Of a DNA stretch of 64,000 nucleotides, positions 31,501-41,769 are shown in pieces. Within the stretch, counting starts at the first letter, position 1; each line of letters starts with the position of its first letter. Made by a program: the position numbers and the translations under genes. The notes under the pieces are model-generated. The model searched no databases and was not told where the DNA came from. It worked only from the letters and a program-made list of their open reading frames with translations. Where the stretch lies: contig CP099425.1 in NCBI GenBank assembly GCA_024114885.1, positions 806,001 through 870,000 of the forward strand. The letters are read 5' to 3'. Origin of the DNA: Septoria linicola. Its lineage: Eukaryota; Ascomycota; Dothideomycetes; Mycosphaerellales; Mycosphaerellaceae.

Positions 31501-33602
31501 CACAGCAGCTACGAAGGGTCCCTGGAGGCAACTTAAGGGACGCCAACCATGTGCGATCCCTGGAGATAGCGCAGCCGCGCCCAAGGTCCGAGGGATCACT
31601 GGTGTCCAGTACTGTGTCGCGCGTATATACTGCTTCAAAGCTGTCGACCGAGGATGGCGGTGTGCCACTTCCCACGCTTGACGACCTCAAGAAGAATTCC
31701 GTCGTACTGCTCGCAACACACTCTTCGCAGCCTATCTTGCGGCCATCGTTCGAGTCGGAGGCAAGGAAGCTTAAGGGCATACCAGACATGGACTTCGAAG
31801 GCGCTGGAGGCATAGAAGATGCTCTCCTCAAGCTGGAGGGCAAGATTCCGAGCCCCTCAATGAGTCACTTCGCCGCATCTGGTAGCTCCAAGGATTCTCG
31901 AGATTCTGGCGATTCTGCCATATCGCATACATCAACCACTCAGCCAACGTCAGTCACAGAGCGCGATGGCTCTAGATCGCCGCTGCCTCTTCCTCCCACA
32001 CTGAGAGAGATGCCCGCAGGCGATGTTAAAGCCGTGTACGGTGATATTCCTATGAAGATTTCGCCCTCGATACAAAGTAGTCACCCGAATCTGGGCAGCC
32101 CAACTACTGATGTACAGGGAGCCAGCATATATCATATCTCTGGTTCAGCGATTGGTTTTCCATTTGCACACGAGCCGGAGCATATGAAGGAGCCGGGCAG
32201 AGAAGTGCCTACAACGGCCTCGAGTCCTTCTGCTTCGGTCGTGCCAGTTGCTGCTAGGTTGAGCCACTATCCCATCACGGATCCGTACACAGCGGCGTCT
32301 ACGCCTGAGTCGTTCGCCTACGTGCAATCGCCAAACAGTATTCACAGCAACTCTGCCCAATTCCGGGTCCCATCTGTTCCTACCGGTGCTATTCCGAGCT
32401 TCAAGCCTGGACCTTGGGGAAATCAGACCTCATTCCTCCTTGATGACAATCGAAGTCTCAGCGAGATCTCTACCGAAATCGCAGAGTACGAAGATCAAAA
32501 TGGCCACGCCGTCCGTAGCTTCTTCTTTGACGATACGAGCAACAGTGGACATGTCTCGATGCGACCGTTCCAACCATTATGTGCCACGCCGCCATCGACG
32601 ATCACTGAGCCCACATTCGAGTCGCCAGACCGCAGACAGCTTCTGCCGAGAGCAGTTCCTCCACGAGCTGGACAGACACTGAAGCAGAAAATCAGTAACC
32701 CGAAGCTGCAGGAACAGGCAGCGAATCAACCTTTCCCACGTCGACCCGTGGAGATGCTCAAGCGTTCTGCCACGACTCCCAGTTCAGAGCGTGATGATCT
32801 CGACACCACCGCTTACGAGAAGCACATACCTTTTGTCTTGGCATACGAGTCAGAAGTCATTGCGGAGCAGCTTACGATCATCGAAAAGGATGCGCTTGAC
32901 GAAGTGGACTGGAAAGATCTCGTCAGCCTGAATTGGCAGCAGAGCCCGCCACAGATCAGGAACTGGGTCGATTACCTGAACAACGAGACGTCAAACGGCA
33001 TTGATATTGTGATTGCGCGCTTCAATCTCGTTGTGAAATGGTGCATCTCCGAGATTGTGCTCACCGAAGCACCAAGCGAGCGCGCCAGAGCCATTACCAA
33101 GTACATTCACATCGCCAGTCACTGTCACCGCCTGCGTAACTACGCATCGCTTTACCAGATCACTCTAGCGTTGCTCTCCAACGAGATTAGCCGCCTTTCC
33201 ACGACCTGGTCACTTGTGGCGCTCCGAGAGAAGCACATGCTCGAGCAGCTCGAACAGCTCTGCAGACCACTTCGCAACTTCCATAGCCTCCGCGCTGAAA
33301 TGGAGACCGCCATGCCAGGAAACGGAATCATACCCTTTATCGGCTTGTATACCCACGATCTGATGTTCAACGCGCTCAAATCTGCCCGCATTGACCCTCC
33401 TGCTCCTGGCAAGGAACCACTCGTGAACTTTGAGCGGTACCAGACTGCCGCTGCGATCGTAAAAAACCTCCTACGACTCATCGAAGCCAGCTCCAGATAC
33501 ACTTTCCGACCAGAACCCGAGGCGCTGAGTAGATGTCTCTGGATTGCCGCACTAGAAGACAGCGAGATACAGACCAGAAGCATGAATCTAGAGAAGGAAT
33601 GA
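28542..33602 (+). CDS. LTE1: Lte1-like Ras-family guanine nucleotide exchange factor
   Basis: Very large single-exon protein of 1686 residues from the first ATG; the frame is open 30 codons further upstream. A RasGEF N-terminal domain lies at about 350-480 (starting near VHYHPTTGRIVAATPARLIAQ and running through the ADFFLTFRCF and VALRHWILNYF helices). The catalytic CDC25-type RasGEF domain is at the C-terminus, about residues 1425-1680, with the RFNLVVKWCISEI, YASLYQITLALLS and PGNGIIPFIGLY segments. The long middle part is disordered and Ser/Pro/Arg-rich with many SP/TP sites, as expected of a phosphoregulated mitotic factor. Lte1 in yeast promotes mitotic exit at the bud cortex; in filamentous fungi the role is less clear. 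The Lte1 assignment rests on domain order and size. Confidence 0.88.
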   Translation: MDRGMERGTLARRRQKDTAQLGRPPMRLRHHNRAQSDATTQPDSPKSPLSGRIRRNDDGFFETTHKRSDTVPTVGKSSVYDEENPKHFTVVNVGAGGVLYLKPSRVAQHNPNYAPATPPATADSADSYYAYTDQGEQPLLRNSYASLHPSVYSGTKTPRMSRSRTAAELHTRSSIPPISLQNTNNRRLTRSASCSTVNDRESKIDAREFQLPTRKNQRPRQRRKSSADTDRGELGVRIPHYRLGTPRFSDGGRPSLHNSVYTNSTIPSSVLSQAEYEKIFPIPPGRGISFVATQSNGQLYLQPSNAYSRSTVARTPYASNRPSTVGIITPSTFDRIESNLDNPAFVHYHPTTGRIVAATPARLIAQITSPDSLDYELLADFFLTFRCFMQSEELLDYLFARLRWALTSGNDGGRIARVRTFVALRHWILNYFADDFMDASFRQNFCDFVNELTVILRQRSDRGGGDMNIVSELKKCWRRTCALYWPASDVLETSPDADIVPGGIRFPEHGGAAASALSLPLSIRPTTYRGSIFEMTTIQLPDEPPPRHMALTNGNDPGSRSTVTTHRTASIPASPLSAQSLEVLSCSVPFLRNVIRASARPREKQEPRLAGIPPKTAKAVRPKQHKRSGSFSDALRDKRNPLASPKSDKIELKDLPSFAVTGGLVRGLLLQPSPSKVDNTVPVTPGPELSDGRFAGNESDTDPQNHNLKVRKFVVEVRRALGSRKISGSRSPARGASSKGSVGSRDGSEKRRPEKRRSPDWQQLQGPSRLDVLGLAVEKSYQGAWDDFARTDVVTPIQEIPSAEIRAEGPARAETPRPATALKKDVATASAAAPPSGGLPSSGKTASFQVRDFERPDTHVTTGSRSIVIVDATGAPELPMMSGALPSLRTMTPDMVPIPLFRNRADFNWMPRASMESAASEPPRTMSGEPEFHWRSSDARMHDLLSSSDRWSAENSTRQGHSLMYTGSAIARKSSMMTTALDLQALPQQLRRVPGGNLRDANHVRSLEIAQPRPRSEGSLVSSTVSRVYTASKLSTEDGGVPLPTLDDLKKNSVVLLATHSSQPILRPSFESEARKLKGIPDMDFEGAGGIEDALLKLEGKIPSPSMSHFAASGSSKDSRDSGDSAISHTSTTQPTSVTERDGSRSPLPLPPTLREMPAGDVKAVYGDIPMKISPSIQSSHPNLGSPTTDVQGASIYHISGSAIGFPFAHEPEHMKEPGREVPTTASSPSASVVPVAARLSHYPITDPYTAASTPESFAYVQSPNSIHSNSAQFRVPSVPTGAIPSFKPGPWGNQTSFLLDDNRSLSEISTEIAEYEDQNGHAVRSFFFDDTSNSGHVSMRPFQPLCATPPSTITEPTFESPDRRQLLPRAVPPRAGQTLKQKISNPKLQEQAANQPFPRRPVEMLKRSATTPSSERDDLDTTAYEKHIPFVLAYESEVIAEQLTIIEKDALDEVDWKDLVSLNWQQSPPQIRNWVDYLNNETSNGIDIVIARFNLVVKWCISEIVLTEAPSERARAITKYIHIASHCHRLRNYASLYQITLALLSNEISRLSTTWSLVALREKHMLEQLEQLCRPLRNFHSLRAEMETAMPGNGIIPFIGLYTHDLMFNALKSARIDPPAPGKEPLVNFERYQTAAAIVKNLLRLIEASSRYTFRPEPEALSRCLWIAALEDSEIQTRSMNLEKE

Positions 33603-34007
33603 CTAGCCGACACAGCATCACATCCTTCCGCAAAAGTTCGTGATCAACCTATACACGCTACGACCACGGCTACGAAGCCTCATGATCTCCGAAGGCCACA
33701 TAATGACGATGACGAGCTCGACAATCATATGCGCTACAGCGTTAGAGGAGTCTATGCACCGCATCCTTTGCTGACGACAAGATATTCGACGCGTGTTGGA
33801 CACGTCAGATTCTTGTGATCATACGACTTTATTACATGACGAAATCCAGTACGACTTTCTTTCCGATCTTGACTACGATACCCTCCGCTTCCGCGGTACT
33901 CCTCTATTGCGCGGCATGCAATGTTGGCTAATGATTGGGACGTGAAATGGCTGGTAACAGAACATAGCTATTGTAGTATTTTCAATGCTGTATATATGAT
34001 GAACTTC
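33603..34007. other. Intergenic between convergent genes, 405 bases
   Basis: This holds the 3' regions of the Lte1-like gene and the Isc1-like gene. I see nothing else. Confidence 0.55.
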
Positions 34008-35489
34008 TCATTTGCGTCTCTCGATTCCTGATTCTGTTTCAATGTCGTCTCTGCTTGCAATCTCGCTGGTAAGGAGGTCTCCTCCATTCTGGTGAATACT
34101 ACTGCTTGAGGAGCGCCTCACTCGTGCTTGCGCTTGCTGTGACGCTGTGTCGATCTCGTATTTGAACTCCCGCAAGGCGCGCAGTTCGCTCCCAACAAAG
34201 AGGAAGCCCATCAGGCCGTCGATCACGCCTGCGGTGAGACCGAGAGTGCTGAGCAGCATGAGCAAGAAGGCGACAAAGTTGCGCGGCGACCACCAGACGG
34301 CCACTAGGCACCCGATCGAGATACTGAACGAGGCGAAGAAGTGTGCTATCCTCCACTTTCTCTGCTTGCGTTCACGAATATCGTACTTTGCTATCATGGC
34401 TTGAATCAACTCGTAAGTCTCGATGGACAAGTGTCGAACGAAATCTGTCGCATCTCTTCGAGACTGTTGCGAAGCTTGCCGAACCAAGGTCGTCTCGATC
34501 GAGAAGTGGTCACTCAATGAGCACTTCAAGGTAGGATGTCGCATCCTCATGCCGACTTGCAATTCTTGTATATCCCACACCTGGCCAGTATGAGTGGCGT
34601 TGTCGGCAAAGAAGACATAGTCGAGTCGCTTCGCCTTCACATCTGGCTCATCATGATTGACGTCTGGGACTTCCTTCCCACTGTGCAAGTCCTTTCTAAG
34701 CTGCTCGCTCCATCTCCAGGTGTTGAACTTCGAGTCACATGTAGTGCCATGCTCGTCCAGACACTCGATTGCGCTAGGCAACGGCCTCCCTCTGGCCTGT
34801 TCAACTTCATTCTCTGCACTTCCGAGCGCAGAGTCAGGCTTGACGATCCTCCACACATCTTTCACAGGACTATGCGCCTCAATCAATTGGTGCGCCAAGC
34901 TCATTGGTACCATGTTGAAGTCACCCAGCCCGATTACCATATGACCACGTTCCGCTGCATGACGCATCAGCTTCGCGATCTCCCACGCTTGAGCAGTCCG
35001 GTGGCAGATGTAACTGTCATCGGGTTCGCGTTCGTACGGCGCGTGCAGATGAGTGCAAAACACCTCCACAACATCCTTCGGTCCATTTCCTAATCGGATC
35101 CTCGCACTTGCCACGCCTTTGCCAACATACCAGTCACCTCTGAAAAATGCAGCAGGTCGTCCGTTGAGTGGGTATCGATACATGCTACTTTCCTCGATTG
35201 GCCATTTGGAAAGAATGGCGAGGCCGCCGCCGAATATGCCACTCCAGTAGAACTTGCCATATGGCAGGATGTGCTTCGTCAGGTCCCGTATAGCAGTATA
35301 GTCCTGCTGTGTCCAGCACTCTTGTAGGCCTACGATCTCGGGCGTCGGAGACGCGTTCGCTAGTTGGTATCCGATCTCTGTGAGCCGCTCATGCCGGTAT
35401 CTGGAGATGAACTTGAGGCCCCAGCAATTCAATGATATCACGCGAATGCTGCTTGGGAGCTCTGTCAGACCGTTCTCCGAGAAAGCCAT
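34008..35489 (-). CDS. ISC1: Inositol phosphosphingolipid phospholipase C (neutral sphingomyelinase family)
   Basis: Single-exon protein of 493 residues that hydrolyses the head group of inositol phosphosphingolipids to release ceramide. The endonuclease/exonuclease/phosphatase fold is clear: N21 in LNCWG, catalytic Mg ligand E57 in GLQECW, H148 in THLHAP, D190 and N192 in GDFN, and the final D327-H328 in SDHFS. Two hydrophobic helices follow at about 388-440 (starting HFFASFSISIG and FVAFLLMLLS), the membrane anchor typical of Isc1 and mammalian nSMase2/SMPD2 relatives. A Ser-rich tail ends the protein. The fungal form acts at ER and mitochondrial membranes. Aur1, which makes the substrate class, lies about 18 kb away. 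Confidence 0.94.
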   Translation of the reverse strand: MAFSENGLTELPSSIRVISLNCWGLKFISRYRHERLTEIGYQLANASPTPEIVGLQECWTQQDYTAIRDLTKHILPYGKFYWSGIFGGGLAILSKWPIEESSMYRYPLNGRPAAFFRGDWYVGKGVASARIRLGNGPKDVVEVFCTHLHAPYEREPDDSYICHRTAQAWEIAKLMRHAAERGHMVIGLGDFNMVPMSLAHQLIEAHSPVKDVWRIVKPDSALGSAENEVEQARGRPLPSAIECLDEHGTTCDSKFNTWRWSEQLRKDLHSGKEVPDVNHDEPDVKAKRLDYVFFADNATHTGQVWDIQELQVGMRMRHPTLKCSLSDHFSIETTLVRQASQQSRRDATDFVRHLSIETYELIQAMIAKYDIRERKQRKWRIAHFFASFSISIGCLVAVWWSPRNFVAFLLMLLSTLGLTAGVIDGLMGFLFVGSELRALREFKYEIDTASQQAQARVRRSSSSSIHQNGGDLLTSEIASRDDIETESGIERRK

Positions 35490-36419
35490 GGTGTCAAGAT
35501 CATATGTTGCATGTGATTCTAATCATCAATTCATGTTCGGAAAGTCGAAGTGTTGACAGAGGTGACGTTTACAGCTGGGGTACAGGAAAGTACGGCTCAC
35601 GCCGTCGATCCGATTATCGATATGAGCAGAAAATGACCTCTCTTAGGTTCGTCTACGGAGCTAATAAAGTACTGACAAGCCAGGAAGATTCAGAAGTGTC
35701 AAAGCTCTTCGTTTGGAGCTATCTCCTGCCGTTGCCGGACAGTCCTTTTCATTCCAGCGTTGACCTATTTGGCTCACGTTTGCCAGCCACTGCTCGAAAT
35801 AATAAGACTCCAGACACCCGTTCATGATCTTGGAGCTCATCATCTTCATCTCGTGACTGCATCCCAACAAAAGAGAAACGAGAGCAAGTACATACATCCC
35901 TCGAAATGGGATAAGAAAAAGGAAAAAAGCCAAAACATATAACGTCCTCCGCTGCAGGTTTGCTGAAAGAGTTCTGCCGACACCATACCCCGTCTTCATT
36001 CAACAAGATAGATTCGGCTTCAAATACTCCTCGACATCCACCACCGATTATATCATTCCAAAAGTCCAAACAGAAGCGAGAAAAGTAAGAGGTGGGAAGA
36101 ATTGCATCAAGATGCCTGTAGTGACAGGCAACAGTGGACACCCGTGATGGGGCTGCCGAGAAGGGGACTTATGCTGTTCCTGTCGTATCACTCCGGTGCA
36201 GAGAAGCCGGAAGTGGTCGTGTCGTCGTGTCGTTATGATCATGGCCGATCGTGTCGGCGTTTGCGTTATGCATCTTCAGGTTACAGGTAATGCTAGGTGA
36301 TGCAATGCTATTGATTACGCCGCGCTTATGCAATGCTGATACGGTCAAATAGGTCCAACGGCACCATGTAGATGATGGTACTGCCGCCTAGTTTGTTAAG
36401 TGCGACCAGAGAAGTCACT
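35490..36419. other. Intergenic, 930 bases
   Basis: This is the Isc1 promoter side and the 3' side of the next minus-strand gene. A 130-codon minus frame at 35749-36141 begins with GTG, lacks an ATG and has no family features, so it is not called. Confidence 0.5.
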
Positions 36420-38342
36420 TCAAGAACGTTTTGCCAAGTTCATTGAGTGCTCATGCTGGAGCTGGAGTAGCTGCTGATGGAATGGTGCCTGATTGGCACT
36501 TGATGGCAGCAAGCTCACTCTTGGAAAGGTATTGTGTTGCCGGCTGGGAGGTGGCGTCTCTACAAATGGAGACAGCAGACGTGGTACAGGTTCAATCATA
36601 CGGCGGGGAGCCGACCGACTGCCCATCGGGACATCCTCGCCCAGGCTTGAAGCGTCAGCCATCTCGTAGTCAACACCAGTGGATGGCGGCGTGAAGAGCG
36701 TGGTGAGATGATCGGCACCCAGGGATGTGCCTACGCTGAAACCACGATTCCGAAGAACCGGGCGTTGTTCGACTGGGGGGCCAAAAACATCTTCCAGAGC
36801 ACCACGTCGTGGTTTCTCCTCATCGGACCTGAAACGGCGTTTACGAGAACGTCGATCTGTTGGCGCCCCAACCTTGAAATCGAAGGGTGAGTCGAGAGAT
36901 CTTCCGTTGAACTCGGTGCGGCCTAATGACTTTGTGGTCGCCATGCTGTGCAACAGATGGTTGCGATCAGCAGCTGGAGCAGCATCGAAAGGAGATGCGA
37001 GCACGCTTGACGGCCGGCTGTCCATGTCTTGAACGTGGATTTTCAATTCAGATTGCAACGAGGCACTCTTCTGATGAGCCTTTGATCGAGGTATGCGGTC
37101 AAACCAACCTTCCGGTCGTGGTTGACGTATCTGCCTTGGAGCAGGAGGCGGCGCGTCGCTTGCCAACTGTGAAAGGAGACAGCCAGGTTGCATCGACGTC
37201 GCGGTCGACGTCATGAGTGACTTGTGCATGTCATAGAAAGAGGAGAACAAGGACACAGGCTGAACGGGTTGCGTAGCAGGGCTCGATGTCTCAAATGGAG
37301 ATGGCGACCGGGTGCGCAGCATACGCGCATAGTGAGCCGATATTGATGAGCGCTTTGCGCAGAGCTCGCGTAGTCGTCGTCGGGTCGCGGCCGCCTTGGG
37401 CCACTTGGGCTGCATCGACTGCAGCGAGCTTGCTCGAATCGTCTCGGGAGAGCCTCCACCTCGTAAGCTCTCTTCGTGCTCGATCATAGCATCAATCGAG
37501 CCTTCAGTCGCTGGGTTCAGCTTGCGCGAGCGCCATGTGCGTTTGGCCTTGGTGGCAACCTGGTCGCATACGCCCATTGGTGGGGTACTGCCCGGTAGCA
37601 TTTTGAATGGAGTAAGCGTGGGATCGGACAGATATGCCATGAAAGTCATCCAGAGGTGATCCTCCATTCGCGGCGTCCACTGTACATGTCGACGGGTCTT
37701 GATGCGCTTGGTCTGAGGTAAAGCAGACTCTACATTTGGCGATACTGCTGACTTGTCTTGCGATTTGGCCAGATCATCGTCCATGAATGGGTCGGTAGCC
37801 TCTGATGACGGACTGTCGTATCCACCCGTGGGCATTGAGAATGCAGAGCTACCGCATGAAGATACAGAAGAGTCGGAGAATGAAGAGCACACGGAACTCG
37901 CGCGCTGAAATGCTGGCTTCGTATTGGTGATCAAGTCCCATTCGTCTGTTCGGTTTTCGAGCTGGTTGAACGGAGTACACAGCCTCGGCGCGGGAGTTTT
38001 GGGTGGTGTGAGAGCGCGAGGAAAGGCAGACGAGAGCGGCAATGGCGAGAGTAAGTGCGCTGAGGTGGGCTGTAGCGATGGGCTGGAGATCTGAGTTTCC
38101 ACCTCTGACATCTCTATGGTCGGTATGATGGATGTGTCAAGCATGATGGGCTCTTGGAACGGCGCGCTGGGCCGCTTCCTCTTTACTTTGAAGGTCTGAG
38201 GACGAGGTGGTGGAGGCGGCTCTGTAGCCAGCTGTGCCTCGTCCTGTTGCGCCTCGGGCGTCTTTGGCATAAGTCGGTCGTTGAAAGGGTAGTCGTGAAT
38301 GGGCGGAAGCTGAATAGAAAGCGAAGGACGCGTTGGAGACAT
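36420..38342 (-). CDS. Conserved fungal protein, possible DNA-binding regulator
   Basis: Single-exon protein of 640 residues. Most of it is disordered and rich in Ser and Pro, with many SP/TP sites and basic clusters (KVKRKRPS near 52 and RRSRKRRFR near 520) that look like nuclear localisation signals. One ordered block at about 215-275 stands out: WTPRMEDHLWMTFMAYLSDP followed by TPFK and then a basic TKAKRTWRSRK. This pattern of Trp-rich helices, 'TP..EDHLW' and a basic end is seen in a fungal family of uncharacterised, SANT/Myb-like nuclear proteins; I cannot name a function. A Gln/His-rich C-terminus (QQLLQLQHEH) closes the protein. Confidence 0.72.
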   Translation of the reverse strand: MSPTRPSLSIQLPPIHDYPFNDRLMPKTPEAQQDEAQLATEPPPPPRPQTFKVKRKRPSAPFQEPIMLDTSIIPTIEMSEVETQISSPSLQPTSAHLLSPLPLSSAFPRALTPPKTPAPRLCTPFNQLENRTDEWDLITNTKPAFQRASSVCSSFSDSSVSSCGSSAFSMPTGGYDSPSSEATDPFMDDDLAKSQDKSAVSPNVESALPQTKRIKTRRHVQWTPRMEDHLWMTFMAYLSDPTLTPFKMLPGSTPPMGVCDQVATKAKRTWRSRKLNPATEGSIDAMIEHEESLRGGGSPETIRASSLQSMQPKWPKAAATRRRLRELCAKRSSISAHYARMLRTRSPSPFETSSPATQPVQPVSLFSSFYDMHKSLMTSTATSMQPGCLLSQLASDAPPPAPRQIRQPRPEGWFDRIPRSKAHQKSASLQSELKIHVQDMDSRPSSVLASPFDAAPAADRNHLLHSMATTKSLGRTEFNGRSLDSPFDFKVGAPTDRRSRKRRFRSDEEKPRRGALEDVFGPPVEQRPVLRNRGFSVGTSLGADHLTTLFTPPSTGVDYEMADASSLGEDVPMGSRSAPRRMIEPVPRLLSPFVETPPPSRQHNTFPRVSLLPSSANQAPFHQQLLQLQHEHSMNLAKRS

Positions 38343-41300
38343 GGCGACTGTTTCCGGCGATGCGCGTTTGAGGTGTAGTGCTGTATGGTTCGATGTGCGA
38401 CGAGGTGGGTCGCAAACGCTGTTCTCAATGCGCTGTACGCGCTGGACTCCGTTCTGCTAGGCCGTTCGCATGTCGCTGTAGGTATGCGCAAGTGCAATGC
38501 AATTTCCAGGAATGGCGGGTATGGGTGTTCGTTGTGTCTGAACCGTGGCGCAACGTGAATGGCAAAGCTGTCAAATGTTGGAGCGGTAGAGGATGTGTGA
38601 AGCGACGAGGACCGTCGGGCGAGGCGGGTAGCTAAAACTCCAGAAGGAAGCGACGATGGATCCGGCGACCAGCTTGGATCATCGATGTCCTAGCGCGACG
38701 CACGTCCCACACGCTTCCAATATCCTCCCTGAATCGCGATGGGTCCTTGCGATCGCAGTATCAGAATGCTCACAGAACTGGTAGTGCCTTGGTCGTCCTG
38801 TAACACGACAACTCGCAAGCGATTGAGTTAGGCAAGTACGTGATGTCGTCGTCTGCAGAAATGAATGTGCAACAAGCAAGCAACAGATGGTCTCAGCGGC
38901 AAGCCGGTCTCACGGCAGCACGAGAACGAGCGCAGTCCAGCAGCTGTCTTTCTGAGCCACGAACCACTATGGCGGTCAGCGGTTTAGATGAGAGCAGACA
39001 CTCTCGAAATCCGGCGCTGTGCATTGTGCGTGGGTCTTTTACATGGGTCATCAATGCAGGCCCGGCCGCCAGAGGCTTCACACCTACAAGTCTTGCAGTA
39101 GTAGTATGCACTCCTACGCTCTCGCAATTGACTGGCCCACGTCGCTGAATTTTGGACATGCCGGCTCCTCTACTGGCTGAAGTCTGCTTGCACACTGCAT
39201 CTTCCCTAGAAAAGCAGGTTGCTGGAGCTCTGAGTGGGTGAGGGAGCGGCTGTTTGTCAAAGACGCGTCGACTCGCGTTCTCCTCGCGTTTGCAGCTATG
39301 CCACATCCGTATATGGTGTGGAAAATAGCACAGGACCCTGCGCTAGACAATGCTCACATGGCCCAAGATCTTCGACTTGGACCTCAACTGCACGCCTACT
39401 TTCACGCCGTTGCATTGTGCCGATTGCGATTCCGTGCTGGCGTTGGCGGGCTATCTTCGCAATGAGTATTCGCGTCAGCATCCTCGCCAAATCTTCTACT
39501 GCTGGGGGCTGGGGCGACAAGCATGCTCATCTCTGACCGCTGTCTTCACGGCCATAAACTTCGCCTATTCATCGACCGCCCCGGCAGGCCCGGGCATTGA
39601 TGAACAGGCTCACCCACCATCATGGCCAACCGAGACCGGCCACCGCGTAAATTTGTCTAGACACCATCCATGAATGGAACTGCTTTTTCGTTTTGCTACA
39701 CCAGATGCCGCGGAGCTTAACTCTGAAGTGCTGCTCTCACCCGAGCTTCCTCAACGCTGTCCGACATCAGAACGTTGTGTCAGTTCGCGGGAGAAACGTC
39801 AGCATCGCTGCTCAAACGTGTGCAGAGGTGTGCCTAGCACGCGCAACGTTTACTTGCATTCTGAACCGGCTGCTCGTGGATGTGCCGAGACATCATGATA
39901 CACGACATGTAACTTGTACTCGTAGTTCGATGCAGCGACAAGGTCTGCCTTTCTACCAGGCTCTGCTCTGATGAGCACCACGTTACCAAGCAGCCTCAAC
40001 GTACCTTGCATATATTTGCACAGCTCGAGCTTGTCATCCTTGGACACGATGAGCAAGGTCCGCTTGCAATCTCATCCTCGTGCGACTTGATGGAGTTGCT
40101 CAAGCACAAATGCGTTTCGGACTAGGTGATCGACAATCTGTTGGCCTACGTCGTCGGCGCCCCAGGTTCTCACTCCGCGAGCTGTTTGGAGCCGGCCGAA
40201 GTCACGAAAAGCCTTGCTTGCGCCAATTCCGATGTTCTTGAGACATCGGGATGATCGGATACATCTCCCCAGCTTTGATCTTGTCTTTGCGTAAGCTCAA
40301 ATGTTGCGGATATTGCCAGAAGCTACAGCCATATCACGGGCAGCTTCCGTCTAAAAATGGCAGGTATCCTATTGGGTGTGGACGAACTATTGGATGACAT
40401 CGTCGTGTGACGTCCACACTCGTCCACTTCATCTGCTGAGCAACGCCCAAACAAAAAGCAGATCCATCTGCTAACTGCATGCGCGATACCGGAAAGTGCA
40501 GAGGGAATTTGCACAAGATCATCGCACATCTCAGCGGCTAATGTGCTAGATGTCTGGGTCCATCACAAAAGCTGCTGCAGCTGGCCGCCTCCCTAGCATG
40601 CAGGACCATGGGATAGATTGATGCGCGGGCCCCCACCCCTCAAAGCCTGAAGCTCACGAACGTGTACAGCACTATCCAAATGCATGCAAACGCGACCGGG
40701 ATCGCTATCGCTGCCACCGCGGCGCCTGTCAAGTGGACCGTGGCTGTAGCACGCACGCGCTCCCAAGATGGCATTGTTTCACAACAAGAGCTGGAGACTG
40801 ACAAGATGCAAGTCATCTTAGTTTCCAGCGCGTGGTCATCGTCTCAGGGCTCAGAGGCTGGAAACACGCGCATGGTATCGCAATCGTGCAAGCCGAGAGC
40901 CACCTAGAACAGAGACCCTCAATGGCGGTCTGGTGCGCACGAGTGCGCACTGTCGCACTTTCCATTATCTATCGTTATAGCATGCATGAGCGGCGGTCCC
41001 ACCAGATTCAGGTACAAACCAGGGATAGTAGAGCTGACCTACCCAGCCCCAGCCCCATGCTTGCCAGGTGATACACTACTGCGCTCTTACTCCAACTACA
41101 GCATCGTCATCGCGTTGTTTTGACATGTAAACAGCATCGTCATAACGATTCAGATACTGCATGCTCATCAGCTGGTACCTGCAAAAGCAAGATCAATTCC
41201 GGTCGCGATCCATACATCAAGTCCTGCAGCAACGTTCGCAGCTCGTCGGGCACGAGCAGACCATGGCTGAACGTGCTGCATGAACGTCAAAAGGAGCCGT

Positions 41301-41769
41301 GATGGCCTACATCTGGCTGTTTGTCGACAAAACATTCACCGGCTCGAGAGGAAGCTGGCATCCGGTCGACACAGCAACAGCACGTGTTGTACGAAGCCAT
41401 GGTTCTTGTTGCACGAGCTCGCGACTCTCACCTCACCACGTGCGTAGCCTGCGACGCTTTCTCGGACGGCTTGTTACCTCGGGTAGTACAGACATACATT
41501 GAGAAGATTCGTGAAGCGAGACTATCACTTCGAGAGGATGCTGGAACGCTGATTTCAGAGATTTGCTGAAAGTGCGTACATTATCTTGTTTGTGGTGGGA
41601 GACGCCTCGGCAGTCTCTGTCGAGCCGCGAGACGCAGCAAAGCCTCACGTCTTCTCTTGGTAGCAGCATGCTCGAGAAGTTCCGCAGTTATTGCCACCAC
41701 AGCTGACCGCTCACCTTGGTAACGCGGCCAGTTACGTTTGGCTTCCAGTCTGGTGGCCTGGAGCAGATA
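38343..41769. other. Gene-poor stretch with coding relics, 3.4 kb
   Basis: No intact gene is convincing. A minus-strand relic at 39850-40296 is listed separately. At 41305-41569 (+) an open frame without a start reads like protein (ending in VVQTYIEKIREARLSLRE and a stop) and overlaps a second frame with an ATG at 41302. At 39350-39673 (+) another open frame has no recognised features. The normal-looking composition without RIP suggests decay of ordinary genes rather than transposons. Confidence 0.4.
39850..40296 (-). pseudogene. Degenerate coding fragment with in-frame TGA
   Basis: One minus-strand frame runs from 40296 to a stop at 39850-39852 with a single internal TGA at 40072-40074, at a place where CGA would keep it open. 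Both sides have protein-like composition: helical, with FRDFGRLQTARGVRTWG before it and LLIVSKDDKLELCKYMQ after it. No ATG begins it. Alternatively, a 45-base intron with GTGCTT and GCAAG ends could remove the stop in frame. No family is recognised, so it is either a pseudogene fragment or an unrecognised multi-exon gene. Confidence 0.3.

Noticed and set aside
35749..36141. 130-codon minus frame
   Set aside because: It begins with GTG and has no ATG, no signal, no domain and no splice partner.
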